Source: Pseudomonadota bacterium (GTDB lineage Bacteria > Pseudomonadota > Alphaproteobacteria > Acetobacterales > Acetobacteraceae). From it: DNA of 64,000 bases. Both the position numbers and the translations under genes were made by a program. The stretch lies in assembly GCA_021805545.1 (NCBI GenBank), contig JAJZFB010000081.1:124001-188000 (forward strand), in the 5' to 3' direction. How positions within the stretch are numbered: the first letter of the stretch is position 1; every line of letters begins with the position of its first letter. The notes under the pieces were generated by a model, which saw only the letters and a program-made list of their open reading frames with translations, did no database searches and was not told the origin of the DNA. Below, one piece after another: positions 27,881 to 36,717 of this stretch.

Positions 27881-28489
27881 ATGGCGTTTGAATTGCCCCC
27901 CCTGCCCTTTTCCTCCAATGCGTTGGCCGATCTCGGCATGTCGCAGGAGACCTTCGAGTATCATCACGGCAAGCACCATAATGCGTATGTTACGGCGCTG
28001 AATGGGTTCGTCGAGAAGGATGCGTCGCTGCAGGGCAAATCTCTGGAAGAGCTTATCAAGCTCTCCTACAACGATGCCAGCAAGGTGGCTGTGTTCAACA
28101 ATGCCGGCCAAATCCTTAACCACAACCAGTTCTGGCTGAGCCTCTCACCCAAGGGCGGCAAGATTCCCGGCAAGCTGGAAGCCAAGATCAAGGAAGATTT
28201 CGGCTCCGTGGAAGCCTTCAAGGAAGCCTTCAAGCAGGCTGGCGTCACGCAGTTCGGCTCCGGCTGGGCCTGGCTGGTGCTCAGCCCCGAAGGCAAGCTG
28301 AAAGTCACCAAGACCGCCAATGCCGTTACCCCGCTGGTTACCGGCGAAGGCAAGGTGCTGATGGTGTACGATGTGTGGGAGCACGCCTATTACATCGACT
28401 TCCGCAACCGCCGTCCCGACTACATTTCCAACTTCCTGGACAAAATCGCGCATTACGAATGGGCCGAAGAGCAACTGCTCAAGGCCTGA
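27881..28489 (+). CDS. sodB: superoxide dismutase, iron type
   Basis: Cytoplasmic dismutation of superoxide. 202 residues. Metal ligands are visible: His28 in EYHHGKHH, His in NHNQFW, and Asp/His in DVWEHAYY. The Gln in FNNAGQILNH matches the Fe-type active site, so FeSOD is likely. ATG is preceded by GGAGAG. Followed by a strong bidirectional terminator. Confidence 0.96.
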   Translation: MAFELPPLPFSSNALADLGMSQETFEYHHGKHHNAYVTALNGFVEKDASLQGKSLEELIKLSYNDASKVAVFNNAGQILNHNQFWLSLSPKGGKIPGKLEAKIKEDFGSVEAFKEAFKQAGVTQFGSGWAWLVLSPEGKLKVTKTANAVTPLVTGEGKVLMVYDVWEHAYYIDFRNRRPDYISNFLDKIAHYEWAEEQLLKA

Positions 28490-28495
28490 AGCCAC

Positions 28496-28530
28496 AAAAA
28501 ACGCCGGCCGCCCCGCAGCCGGCGTTTTTT
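28496..28530. terminator. bidirectional terminator between sodB and the GNAT gene
   Basis: Stem ACGCCGGC/GCCGGCGT, nine-base loop, flanked by an A-run on the left and TTTTTT on the right. Works for rightward sodB and leftward GNAT. Confidence 0.92.
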
Positions 28531-28531
28531 A

Positions 28532-29008
28532 TTACCCCAAATTACGGGCGAAATACCGCACCTTCTTGCCATTGGCCAAAGGCGCGCTGCCAACCGGGGC
28601 AAAGCCAAATTTTACGTGGAACGCATCCGAGGCCGGGTTGGGCGGGTCCTCATTCACCTCGCACGTTACCAGCGAATGCCCCGCCGCGCGCGCGGCCGCG
28701 AACAAGGCGTTATACATGGCAGCCCCATAGCCTTTGCCGCGCGCCGCAGCCGCCGTCACCACGCGGTCCACATACACAAAGCGCGGATAACGGGCGCGGA
28801 ACCAGAGGAAATTCTCCGAATCGTAATTTCCATCTTGGTCAAAAGCGATGATGAAGGCCTGCTCCCCGATGTGCCGGGCAAAAAAAGCCTGCGCGGCGAG
28901 GTGCGCAAAATGGGCCTCACTCGTGAAGGAAAGCTCCTTGGCGTGAGCGTTGTTCAAGGCCCGCAAACCATCCAGCGCGGGCGTGGCAAGGGTCAAAGGC
29001 ACCAGCAT
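28532..29008 (-). CDS. GNAT-family N-acetyltransferase
   Basis: 158-residue acetyltransferase. The acetyl-CoA motif A is VDRVVTAAAARGKGYGAAMYNALF, recognisable from RGKGYGAAMY, followed by LVTCEVNEDPPNPAS and FGFAPVG. The NEDPPNP segment is shared with uncharacterised GNATs; the substrate is unknown. It lies downstream of glnT behind a large palindrome, so probably a separate unit. Confidence 0.85.
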   Translation of the reverse strand: MLVPLTLATPALDGLRALNNAHAKELSFTSEAHFAHLAAQAFFARHIGEQAFIIAFDQDGNYDSENFLWFRARYPRFVYVDRVVTAAAARGKGYGAAMYNALFAAARAAGHSLVTCEVNEDPPNPASDAFHVKFGFAPVGSAPLANGKKVRYFARNLG

Positions 29009-29055
29009 GCCCCCTTATTGCCGCCTTTACGCCTAACACGCCAGCCCCACGCGCG

Positions 29056-29102
29056 ATACCAACAGGCATAAAGGATGAATCAATCTTTATGCCCGTTGGT
29101 AT
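29056..29102. repeat. 18-bp inverted repeat at the glnT stop codon
   Basis: ATACCAACAGGCATAAAG and CTTTATGCCCGTTGGTAT pair with one mismatch around an 11-base loop. The right arm reaches the glnT stop. It could be a terminator without a T-run, but its size is more like a repetitive palindromic element. Confidence 0.75.
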
Positions 29103-30403
29103 TACACATCCAGCGTCGCCTTGCGCTCCCAGTCCGAAAGATGGGCACTATACTCGTTCCACTCCCCAGTTTTGAGCTTGATATAGGAGGCCACGAAAGA
29201 CTCACCCAGCGCGGCCCTGAGGGGCGCATGGCCCTCCAGCGCCCGCAGCGCATCCAGCAGATTCAGTGGCAGGCGCTTGGCGTTCTTCACCGTATGTCCA
29301 TCCGTATACATATTAATATCCAGCCGCTTGCCCGGGTCCAGCTTTCTGGTCACACCATCCAGCCCGGCGGCCAGAATGCCCGCCTGCAGCAAATACGGGT
29401 TGGCCGCCCCATCCGCCAAGCGCATTTCAAACCGCCCCGGCTCGGGGATACGTACCATATGCGTGCGGTTATTTCCTGAATATGTAACGGTATTCGGCGA
29501 CCATGTGGCGCCAGAGACCGTACGTGGCGCATTGATACGTTTGTACGAATTAACGGTGGGGTTAAGCAGCGCCGCCAACCCATCGGCATGCTTTATAACC
29601 CCGCCTATGAAGTTATACCCCAGCGCGGAAACACCCAGCTCCCCCGCATCGTCTTCGAAAAGATTCTTGCCGCCATCCCACAGCGAAACATGGGCATGAC
29701 ACCCCGAGCCGGTAAGCCCCAAAAACGGTTTGGGCATGAAGGTGGCGCGCAATCCATGCTTTTCGGCAATGGATTTCGCCATGAATTTGAAAAAAACATG
29801 GCGGTCAGCCGTTACCAGCGCATCATCGTAATGCCAGTTCATCTCAAACTGGCCATTCGCATCCTCATGGTCATTCTGGTATGCGCCCCAGCCAAGGGCC
29901 AGCATCGCATCGCAAATTTCCGTAATTACATCGTAACGGCGCAACAGCGCCTGGGCATCATAACACGGCTTCGCGGCAATATCGGCGGCATCCGCAATCG
30001 CGGTTCCATCAGGTGTAGTGAGGAAAAACTCGCACTCCACGCCGCTCTTCATCTGGTAGCCCAGCGCATTGGCCTGCTCCATAACACGCTTCAGCACCAA
30101 ACGCGGCGCCTGCGCCACGGGCTTGCCAGCCATCCATATATCAGAGGCCAGCCATCCCACCTCGGGCTTCCACGGCAGCGGCGTCAGCGTGGCGGGGTCT
30201 GGTATGGCAAACATATCGGAATCAGCGGGCGACATATCCAGCCAGGTGGCAAACCCGGCAAAACCCGCACCGTTTTTCTGCATCCCCGCAATCGCCGCGG
30301 CGGGCACCAGCTTGGCACGCTGGCTACCAAACAAATCCGTATATGAAATCAAAAAATATTTTAACCCAAGCTCACTTGCCTTCCCGGCCAGATCAATCAT
30401 CAT
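29102..30403 (-). CDS. glnT: type III-like glutamine synthetase / gamma-glutamylmethylamide synthetase
   Basis: 433-residue glutamine-synthetase-fold ligase of the GlnT/GMAS group, shorter than GlnA-I. SGVECEFFL, HEDANGQFEMNW, ATFMPKPF, GSGCHAHVSLW and NSYKRINAP show the glutamate- and ATP-binding core. It could make glutamine, or gamma-glutamylmethylamide from glutamate and methylamine; sequence alone does not decide. It is the last gene of a four-gene leftward run with glxB, glxC and glxD, 16 bases after glxD, the same set as mgsABC-gmaS of the N-methylglutamate pathway and glxBCD-glnT in rhizobia. Confidence 0.87.
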   Translation of the reverse strand: MMIDLAGKASELGLKYFLISYTDLFGSQRAKLVPAAAIAGMQKNGAGFAGFATWLDMSPADSDMFAIPDPATLTPLPWKPEVGWLASDIWMAGKPVAQAPRLVLKRVMEQANALGYQMKSGVECEFFLTTPDGTAIADAADIAAKPCYDAQALLRRYDVITEICDAMLALGWGAYQNDHEDANGQFEMNWHYDDALVTADRHVFFKFMAKSIAEKHGLRATFMPKPFLGLTGSGCHAHVSLWDGGKNLFEDDAGELGVSALGYNFIGGVIKHADGLAALLNPTVNSYKRINAPRTVSGATWSPNTVTYSGNNRTHMVRIPEPGRFEMRLADGAANPYLLQAGILAAGLDGVTRKLDPGKRLDINMYTDGHTVKNAKRLPLNLLDALRALEGHAPLRAALGESFVASYIKLKTGEWNEYSAHLSDWERKATLDV

Positions 30404-30418
30404 CTTGCTGCTGCCCCG

Positions 30419-31756
30419 TTAAAAATTTTTACCCGGTATCCAGCCCGTTCCCGCCAGGGGCACTTGCGCCATGGCCGCGGCCTCCATGGTCAACGCCACC
30501 AGATCCTCAGGCTCCAGATTATGCAAATGGCTCTTTCCACAGGCCCGCGCGATGGTCTGCGCCTCCAGCGTAAGCACCGAAAGATAGTTGGCCAGGCGCC
30601 TTCCGGCCTTCACCGGGTCTAGCCGGGCCGCCAGCACGGGGTCTTGGGTGGTAATACCCGCCGGGTCGCGCCCTTCATGCCAATCATCATAAGCGCCCGC
30701 GGTGGTGCCCAGCTTTTGGTATTCCTCTTCCAGCTCCGGTGCATTATCGCCCAGCGCAACCAGCGCGGCGGTACCAATGGCCACCGCATCCGCCCCCAGC
30801 GCCAGCGCCTTCGCCACATCGGCACCATTACGAATCCCGCCCGAGACAATAAGTTGAACCTTCCGGTGCATCCCCAAATCCTGCAACGCCTGCACGGCGG
30901 GGCGTATGGCGGCCAAAATAGGGATGCCGGCATGCTCGATGAAAATCTCCTGGGTGGCGGCCGTGCCGCCCTGCATGCCATCCAACACCACCACATCAGC
31001 CCCGGCCTTCACGGCCAAGGCTGTATCGTAATATGGCCTGCTGGCCCCTAGCTTAATGTAAACCGGCTTCTCCCAGCCGGTCAGCTCGCGCAGCTCCAGC
31101 AGCTTTATCTCCAAATCATCCGGGCCCGTCCAATCCGGGTGGCGGCAGGCGGAACGCTGGTCTATGCCCTCGGGCAGATTCCGCATCTGCGCCACGCGCG
31201 GCGAAATTTTCTGCCCCAGCAGCATGCCGCCCCCACCCGGTTTCGCGCCTTGCCCCACAACCACCTCAATCGCATCCGCCTTGCGCAAATCAGCAAGATT
31301 CATGCCGTAACGTGAAGGCAGATACTGGTACACCAAGGTCTGGCTATGCCCGCGCTCCTCCGGAGTCATGCCGCCATCGCCCGTGGTGGTGGACGTGCCC
31401 ACGGCGGAGGCACCGCGCCCCAAAGCCTCCTTCGCGTTGCCCGAAAGCGCGCCAAACGACATGCCCGCGATTGTCACCGGGGTTTTCAAGTGGATCGGCT
31501 TCTTCGCAAAGCGCGTTCCCAGTACAACATCCGTGCCACAACGCTCACGGTAGCCCTCCAGCGGATAGCGCGAAATGGAGGCGCCAAGGAACAGCAGATC
31601 ATCGAAATGCGGCAATTTGCGCTTGGCCCCGCCACCCCGAATATCGTAAATCCCCGTGGCGGCGGCGCGCTGGATTTCCGAAATCGTGCCCTGATCAAAC
31701 GTCGCCGAATATCTCGGTTTCGTTACCGGAATATGTGGCGGATGCGTCTCATTCAT
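30419..31756 (-). CDS. glxD: FMN-binding glutamate-synthase-like subunit (GlxD/MgsC)
   Basis: 445 residues, homologous to the FMN barrel of glutamate synthase GltB. GMSFGALSGNAKEALGRG, GQGAKPGGGGMLLGQKIS and GIRNGADVAKALALGADAV are the FMN and 2-oxoglutarate regions. The 3Fe-4S Cys cluster of GltB is replaced by DDWHEGRDPAGITTQDP, a pattern of GlxD/MgsC. The preferred ATG at 31756 lies one base after the glxC stop. With glxB and glxC it should form an amidotransferring synthase, either glutamate- or N-methylglutamate-forming. Confidence 0.88.
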   Translation of the reverse strand: MNETHPPHIPVTKPRYSATFDQGTISEIQRAAATGIYDIRGGGAKRKLPHFDDLLFLGASISRYPLEGYRERCGTDVVLGTRFAKKPIHLKTPVTIAGMSFGALSGNAKEALGRGASAVGTSTTTGDGGMTPEERGHSQTLVYQYLPSRYGMNLADLRKADAIEVVVGQGAKPGGGGMLLGQKISPRVAQMRNLPEGIDQRSACRHPDWTGPDDLEIKLLELRELTGWEKPVYIKLGASRPYYDTALAVKAGADVVVLDGMQGGTAATQEIFIEHAGIPILAAIRPAVQALQDLGMHRKVQLIVSGGIRNGADVAKALALGADAVAIGTAALVALGDNAPELEEEYQKLGTTAGAYDDWHEGRDPAGITTQDPVLAARLDPVKAGRRLANYLSVLTLEAQTIARACGKSHLHNLEPEDLVALTMEAAAMAQVPLAGTGWIPGKNF

Positions 31757-31757
31757 C

Positions 31758-32471
31758 TCAATAGGCTCCCGCATTATCTACGTGGAAATGATACAGCCCG
31801 CGCGCCGAGCCATAGCGTGTGAACATCTCTGGTGCCTCGCAACACCCAGCCTGCTGCAGCAGCGCGGCGAGAATCTCTTTGTCCTCCGCGTTCATCTCCT
31901 TTTTCTCGCAATCCGCGCCAAGGCTTTTCACCGTGCCTTTCACAAAGATCCTGGCTTCGTAAAGCGAATCTCCCAGCGCCTCACCCGCATCGCCGCACAC
32001 AACAAGATTACCAGATTGCGCCATGAAGGCACTCATATGCCCCACATCCCCCTTCACCACGATATTCGCGCCCTTCATGGAAATGCCGCAACGCGCCGCC
32101 GCATTGCCTTCAATCAGCAGCAATCCGCCATGCGCGGTGGCACCCGCCGACTGGCTGGCATCGCCCCGCACATGCACCAGGCCAGACATCATATTCTCCG
32201 CCACGCCCGTGCCGGTATTGCCGTTAATGGTGATGAGCGCGCCATCATTCATGCCCGCGCAATAATACCCCGCATGGCCGTCTATGGTTATGCGCACGGG
32301 CACTGTAACACCAACCGCCAGGGCATGGGCGCCACGCGGATTTCGTATAGTCCATAATTTTTCAGCATTTTTTTCATCAAGCGCCTGCAGGGCGGCATTC
32401 AAGCCACGCAAACCACCGGTGGCGAGGTCATAAATAGCATCTTTCTCCACGGTTTTGGCCAAAGCGTTCAT
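31758..32471 (-). CDS. glxC: GXGXG-motif subunit (GlxC/MgsB)
   Basis: 237 residues. The right-handed beta-helix GXGXG domain, homologous to the C-terminal part of GltB, covers about 60-200: ITINGNTGTGVAENMMSGLV, GNAAARCG, and VVCGDAGEALGDSLYEA. It is structural rather than catalytic and bridges the amidotransferase and FMN subunits. ATG at 32471 overlaps the glxB stop (ATGA). Confidence 0.88.
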   Translation of the reverse strand: MNALAKTVEKDAIYDLATGGLRGLNAALQALDEKNAEKLWTIRNPRGAHALAVGVTVPVRITIDGHAGYYCAGMNDGALITINGNTGTGVAENMMSGLVHVRGDASQSAGATAHGGLLLIEGNAAARCGISMKGANIVVKGDVGHMSAFMAQSGNLVVCGDAGEALGDSLYEARIFVKGTVKSLGADCEKKEMNAEDKEILAALLQQAGCCEAPEMFTRYGSARGLYHFHVDNAGAY

Positions 32472-33340
32472 GCCGCGCGCTCCCAAAAATATACCCGCCC
32501 CGGCTCGGGCTCAAACAAATGCGCCTGCTCAATGCCTGGCAAATCCGCCAGCGCCCGGTATTCCGAACCAAACGCCACATAATCATCCGTCTCGGCCATC
32601 ACCGCCGGCTTGCACGCCACCGGGTCACGCAGCACGCCAAATCCTGTTTCGGTGCCAACAACAAAGGTGTAGAATCCATCTAAAATCTGCAGCGCATCAC
32701 GCAGCGCCTCATCCAGCCGCCGTCCTTCGCGCATTTGGCAAGAGAGAAACCCCGCGGCCACTTCAGTGTCGTTCTGCGTGGCAAACTCAATGCTTTCGCG
32801 CATCAGCACACGGCGCACATCGTTATGGTTAGAGAGCGAACCATTATGCACCAGGCATTGGTCCGCGCCTGTGGAAAACGGGTGCGCCCCCTCCGCCGTC
32901 ACGGCAGATTCAGTAGCCATGCGCGTATGGCCTATGGCATGGCTGCCAGACATGCCAGCAAGCCCGTAGCGGCTTGCCACATCCTCCGGCAAGCCCACAC
33001 CTTTATATAATTCCATGCGCGTCCCTGTGGCCGCAATGCGAATATCACTCTGCCCCGCCAAAGCCGCGCGCAGCTCGGCCGCGCGCGCTTCCGGCACCAG
33101 CACCACGGCATGGTCGCCCTGTGCCGCCAATTCCAGCCCAGCGGGCAGCACCAGCCCCTTAAATCCGCCCCTGGCCCGCAGCGTGAATTTACGAAACCCT
33201 GGCTTTCCCTTTCCATAAATCGCAAACCCCGCGGAATCCGGTCCACGCCCGGTCAACATGGTGAGCATAACACTCATCAACCGGCCAAGCTCCGGCTCCA
33301 GGCTTGGGGTCTTGAGGAATAGTCCGGCAATGCCACACAT
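32468..33340 (-). CDS. glxB: class II glutamine amidotransferase subunit (GlxB/MgsA)
   Basis: 290 residues. The Ntn nucleophile is Cys2 in MCGIAGLF, exposed after Met removal; GRGPDSAGFAIYG, GHTRMATES and VHNGSLSNHNDVRR match purF/GltB-type glutaminases. It should release ammonia from glutamine for the FMN partner. First gene of the operon, with a candidate promoter 32 bases upstream. No glxA and no mgdABCD genes are present nearby. Confidence 0.9.
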   Translation of the reverse strand: MCGIAGLFLKTPSLEPELGRLMSVMLTMLTGRGPDSAGFAIYGKGKPGFRKFTLRARGGFKGLVLPAGLELAAQGDHAVVLVPEARAAELRAALAGQSDIRIAATGTRMELYKGVGLPEDVASRYGLAGMSGSHAIGHTRMATESAVTAEGAHPFSTGADQCLVHNGSLSNHNDVRRVLMRESIEFATQNDTEVAAGFLSCQMREGRRLDEALRDALQILDGFYTFVVGTETGFGVLRDPVACKPAVMAETDDYVAFGSEYRALADLPGIEQAHLFEPEPGRVYFWERAA

Positions 33341-33371
33341 TGGTTTATCTTGCTCCTCGGTCCTGCGCCAA

Positions 33372-33400
33372 ACTTAGCCAAGCTGGACGGATGAGGTCAA
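33372..33400 (-). promoter_or_regulatory. candidate promoter of glxBCD-glnT
   Basis: On the minus strand, TTGACC (33400-33395), a 17-base spacer and CTAAGT (33377-33372), about 32 bases upstream of the glxB ATG. Spacing is ideal, the -10 is weak. Confidence 0.4.
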
Positions 33401-33573
33401 CTGAAAAGAATAAACAATTCTTTATAAGAAAATTATAGAGCCGCCCGCGGCATACCCGCCAGCCAGAGCATGACCAGCCGGCCCTGGCAAAGCTCGATTG
33501 CCACTCCAGCCGTCAGGCATCCTCGCCCGCGGCCATGAAACCAGAAAAATGGCGGGCAAGGCCAAGCCGCGCG

Positions 33574-33679
33574 CTAGAGCATTTTCCGATCAATCGGAAA
33601 CGCTCTAAATTTGCTTGGGCGAGCAATTTCATCCGATCAGCTTAAATCTTCGATTCAAGCTGATCGGATATTGCTCTAG
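33574..33679. repeat. 106-bp composite palindromic element
   Basis: Outer ends are CTAGAGCA and TGCTCTAG. Inside lie two hairpins: TTTCCGAT/ATCGGAAA with flanking AGAGC/GCTCT, and a perfect 13-bp stem ATCCGATCAGCTT/AAGCTGATCGGAT. The AGAGCATTTTCCGAT type is familiar as an alphaproteobacterial intergenic repeat. Only one copy occurs in this window. Confidence 0.8.
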
Positions 33680-33778
33680 CCTGTAGCCTCACGCACGCAA
33701 AAATACCGCGCCCGGTGCTACCCCCATGCCTGCCCCGCGCCACAGGCGTGCTGTGCCAGATTCAGCGGGAGAACGGGG

Positions 33779-34633
33779 CTAAACAGCCCCCCATAGCGGC
33801 CCACCACGTTCGGCGCGCAACGATGGAATCACCCGCCCGTCAACATCCGTCAGCCCATATTGCTGCGCCAGCTCGGCATTTATGTAGCTGCCGCCTGTCT
33901 TTTCCATAATCCGCGCATCCGCCGCCAGCGCCGCGATCACGCGGCCCGGAAATTCCGGCGAGCTGCCCGCCGCGCTGTTCAACTGGTTCGCCATGCCCGC
34001 CACGGTCTTCAAATTCTCCGTCGCGCGCTCGGTATAGGTAAAACCCTGCCATAGAGACACAGAGGCCACATTATATGGCTTCAGCTCAATCGCCATATCG
34101 CGCGCCATACGGTCCACCGTTGCCTTGGTGGTACCAAAAATAACATTATAGGTGTAGCGCACGCCCACATAGCCGGAGAGCCCCACAATCAGCCCGGTTT
34201 CCCGCGGCACCATCAATTGCGCCGCATGCCATGAGGCCACAAACGCGGCCCGCGCGCCAATATCGAAAATCTCCCAGTTGGAAATTGGTTTTTCCCAAAA
34301 TCCACCGGGCTGCGTCATCTCATACGGCAGTGCGATGGCATTATTCACCAGTACATCCAGCCGTCCCTGCTCGTTGCGTATCCGCTCAAACAGCGCGGCC
34401 ACCTGCGCGTCATCCGCATGGTCCACGGCCACGGGTACAGCCTTGCCGCCGCGCCTTTCCACCTCGGCCGCCGTCTCGCCCAACGTGCCGGGCAAGGGGT
34501 GCGTACCCTGGCTTACCGTACGGCCAGTAATGTAAACCGTGGCACCCTGCTCGCCCAAAACGCACGCAATGCCCTTGCCAATGCCACGGCTGGCGCCTGT
34601 CACCAGCGCAATTTTTCCCGTCAGCTTGCCCAT
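33779..34633 (-). CDS. SDR-family protein with Phe at the catalytic Tyr position
   Basis: 284 residues, DHRS1-like short-chain dehydrogenase. The cofactor motif TGASRGIG (12-19), the Asn motif NNAIALP and Ser153 are present, but the YxxxK motif reads FGTTK: F166 and K170. Ser153 to F166 is the canonical 13-residue spacing, so the Tyr is truly replaced. A paralogue at 43045-43932 has the same change. The start overlaps the SnoaL-like stop by one base, so they are coupled. Confidence 0.85.
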   Translation of the reverse strand: MGKLTGKIALVTGASRGIGKGIACVLGEQGATVYITGRTVSQGTHPLPGTLGETAAEVERRGGKAVPVAVDHADDAQVAALFERIRNEQGRLDVLVNNAIALPYEMTQPGGFWEKPISNWEIFDIGARAAFVASWHAAQLMVPRETGLIVGLSGYVGVRYTYNVIFGTTKATVDRMARDMAIELKPYNVASVSLWQGFTYTERATENLKTVAGMANQLNSAAGSSPEFPGRVIAALAADARIMEKTGGSYINAELAQQYGLTDVDGRVIPSLRAERGGPLWGAV

Positions 34634-35151
34634 CAGGCAAAAAACTCCACGCTGTAATCGCCATGGGCGCGGCCCGAAAAATGCGGCGCGCTGAAGGGCA
34701 GCCCCATCACACCCTGCGACCAGTCAATCGCCTTGCCAAAATCCTCATACCAATCATACAGCATCACACGGCTGGCAATGCGCCACTCACCATTGCGCCT
34801 CTCAAACTTGTCCAGATAGCGCCCGCCAATGCAGGTATCGCGCTCTTCCGTGCCCATATTCACGCGGTGGTATGATATAACCTGGGTCTCCACCCGCGCC
34901 TTATCGCCTTCCAGCACAATAAAGCTCTGCCCCAGCATATGCTGCGTGCAGGTAATCGCATCCGCCCCAGGCACCACCCAGGCAAGATACTCATCGAAAT
35001 TGCCGCGGAACACGCCGTAATCGGTAATGGAATCCGGCCAATAGGCCCCCGAGATCAGCCCCGCATCGCGCCGGTCTTCCCCACGCGCCAAGCGTACCAG
35101 GCAATCCTTAATCTTCTCGCGGTCCAGAAAATTCCTCAGCTCAGCTTCCAT
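34633..35151 (-). CDS. SnoaL/NTF2-like protein
   Basis: 172-residue cone-shaped alpha+beta-barrel protein of the SnoaL-4/ring-hydroxylating beta-subunit-like group: DCLVRLARGEDRRDAGLI, DYGVFRGNFDEYLAWV and YLDKFERRNGEWRIASR are typical, as read from GEWRIASRVMLYDW. Function unknown; such proteins isomerise or hydrolyse small molecules. ATG at 35151 has GGGAG seven bases upstream. Coupled to the downstream SDR, suggesting a joint small-molecule pathway. Confidence 0.82.
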   Translation of the reverse strand: MEAELRNFLDREKIKDCLVRLARGEDRRDAGLISGAYWPDSITDYGVFRGNFDEYLAWVVPGADAITCTQHMLGQSFIVLEGDKARVETQVISYHRVNMGTEERDTCIGGRYLDKFERRNGEWRIASRVMLYDWYEDFGKAIDWSQGVMGLPFSAPHFSGRAHGDYSVEFFA

Positions 35152-35253
35152 CGCCAACTCCCTTGCTTGGTTTGCCACAAACTAGCCCCGGCACACGCCG
35201 CAGGCTTGATCTATTCAGACAAACCACCCCAGGCGGCGTGGAAGCGCGGCGGC

Positions 35254-36702
35254 TTACTCCGCCGGCAGCGCCGCCTTGGCCGCGTTGCGTTCCTTCAGAA
35301 AGGCGAAGAACTCCACCCCTTCGCGCAGGCGCCGCACCATCATCTGCGGCGATAAGATCATCTCCTTCAATATGGAGAATATCTTCGACGGGCGGAAATA
35401 GAATTCGCGGTACAGCGTCTCCACCGAATCAAAAATTTCCTTGTGGCTGAGGTGCGGATAATGCAGCGGCGCAATCTGCACGCCATGCTCGTCAATCAGC
35501 TCCGCATGCTCCACATCCAGCCAGCCCTCCTTCACCGCCTGGTTATACAGGAAGGTGCCCGGATAAGGTGCCGCCAGCGACACCTGAATGGTGTGCGGGT
35601 TAATCTCCTTGGCAAACGCGATGGTCTCCTTCAGCGTCTCGCGCGTCTCGCCCGGCAGCCCGGCAATGAAGGTGCCATGGATGGCAATGCCCAGCTTGTG
35701 GCAATCGGCGGTGAACTTCTTCGCCACGTCAATCCGCATGCCCTTCTTGATGTTGTGCAGAATCTGCTGGTTGCCGGACTCATAGCCCACCAGCAGCAGG
35801 CGCAAGCCGTTTTCCTTCAGCACCTTCAGCGTCTCATACGGCACATTGGCCTTGGCGTTGCAGCTCCAGGTAATGCCCAGCTTGCCCAGCTCCTTCGCAA
35901 TCGCTTCCGCGCGCGGCAGATTATCGGTGAAGGTATCGTCGTCGAACATGATTTCCTGCACGTTCGGGAACAATTCCTTGGCGCGCTTGATCTCGGCAAT
36001 CACATTCTCCACCGAGCGCGTGCGGTATTTGTGCCCGCCCACCGTCTGCGGCCACAGGCAGAAGGTGCAGTGAGACTTGCAGCCGCGCCCCGTATAGATG
36101 GAAATGTACGGGTGCTTGAGGTAGCCGATGAAGTAATCCTCCATCCGCAGATGCTTCTTGTAAACATCCACCACGAAGGGCAGCTCATCCATATCCATCA
36201 GCAGCGGGCGGTCCTCGTTCTTCACAATCTCGCCCGCCGCGTTGCGCCACCAGATGCCCTGCACCTCAGGCAAAGGCTTGCCCTCGGCAATTTCCTTGAT
36301 GGTGAAATCGAACTCATTGCCGCAGACAAAATCCAGCACCTTGGCCCGCGCCAGAGATTCCTCCGGCTGCACCGCCACCTTGGCGCCGATAAAGCCCACC
36401 AGCATCGATGGGTTCAGCTGCTTGAACGCCTCCGCCACCTTCACATCATTGGCGAAAGAGGGGGTGGAGGTATGGATGATGAGCAACTGGTGCGTCTTGG
36501 CGTGCGGCAGCACATCCGCCATGGTCAATTTGGCCGGGGGCGCGTCTATCAGCGTGCTATCCGGCAGCAAGGCCGCCGGCTGGGCCAGCCAGGTGGGAAA
36601 CCAGAAGCTCTTAATCTCGCGCCGCGCCTGGTAGCGCGACCCCGCGCCGCCGTCGAAGCCATCGAAGGAAGGGGGCTGCAGGAACAGGGTTTTCATCGTC
36701 AT
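35254..36702 (-). CDS. hpnJ: hopanoid biosynthesis radical SAM protein HpnJ
   Basis: Radical SAM enzyme needed to form the cyclitol ether of bacteriohopanetetrol from the glucosamine-linked precursor. 482 residues: an N-terminal B12-binding-like domain (about 1-150), then the radical SAM core with C208, C212 and C215 (GCKSHCTFC), and the MFDDDTFTDNL and GYESGNQQIL segments. It lies 15 bases after hpnI in the same direction, which supports the HpnJ call over other B12-radical SAM proteins. Confidence 0.92.
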   Translation of the reverse strand: MTMKTLFLQPPSFDGFDGGAGSRYQARREIKSFWFPTWLAQPAALLPDSTLIDAPPAKLTMADVLPHAKTHQLLIIHTSTPSFANDVKVAEAFKQLNPSMLVGFIGAKVAVQPEESLARAKVLDFVCGNEFDFTIKEIAEGKPLPEVQGIWWRNAAGEIVKNEDRPLLMDMDELPFVVDVYKKHLRMEDYFIGYLKHPYISIYTGRGCKSHCTFCLWPQTVGGHKYRTRSVENVIAEIKRAKELFPNVQEIMFDDDTFTDNLPRAEAIAKELGKLGITWSCNAKANVPYETLKVLKENGLRLLLVGYESGNQQILHNIKKGMRIDVAKKFTADCHKLGIAIHGTFIAGLPGETRETLKETIAFAKEINPHTIQVSLAAPYPGTFLYNQAVKEGWLDVEHAELIDEHGVQIAPLHYPHLSHKEIFDSVETLYREFYFRPSKIFSILKEMILSPQMMVRRLREGVEFFAFLKERNAAKAALPAE

Positions 36703-36717
36703 CTGGTGTCTCTCAAC

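Larger units (their letters stand above)
33341..33778. other. 438-bp intergenic region upstream of glxB
   Basis: No convincing gene. It holds the glxB promoter candidate near its left end, an AT-rich stretch around 33410-33445, and the 106-bp palindromic element at 33574-33679. The part to the right, 33680-33778, is featureless and ends at the SDR stop codon. Confidence 0.75.

Noticed and set aside
33484-33503. TGGCAAAGCTCGATTGCC, possible sigma-54 site near glxB
   Set aside because: The GG-to-GC spacing is two bases too long for a -24/-12 promoter, and it is on the plus strand, facing away from glxB.
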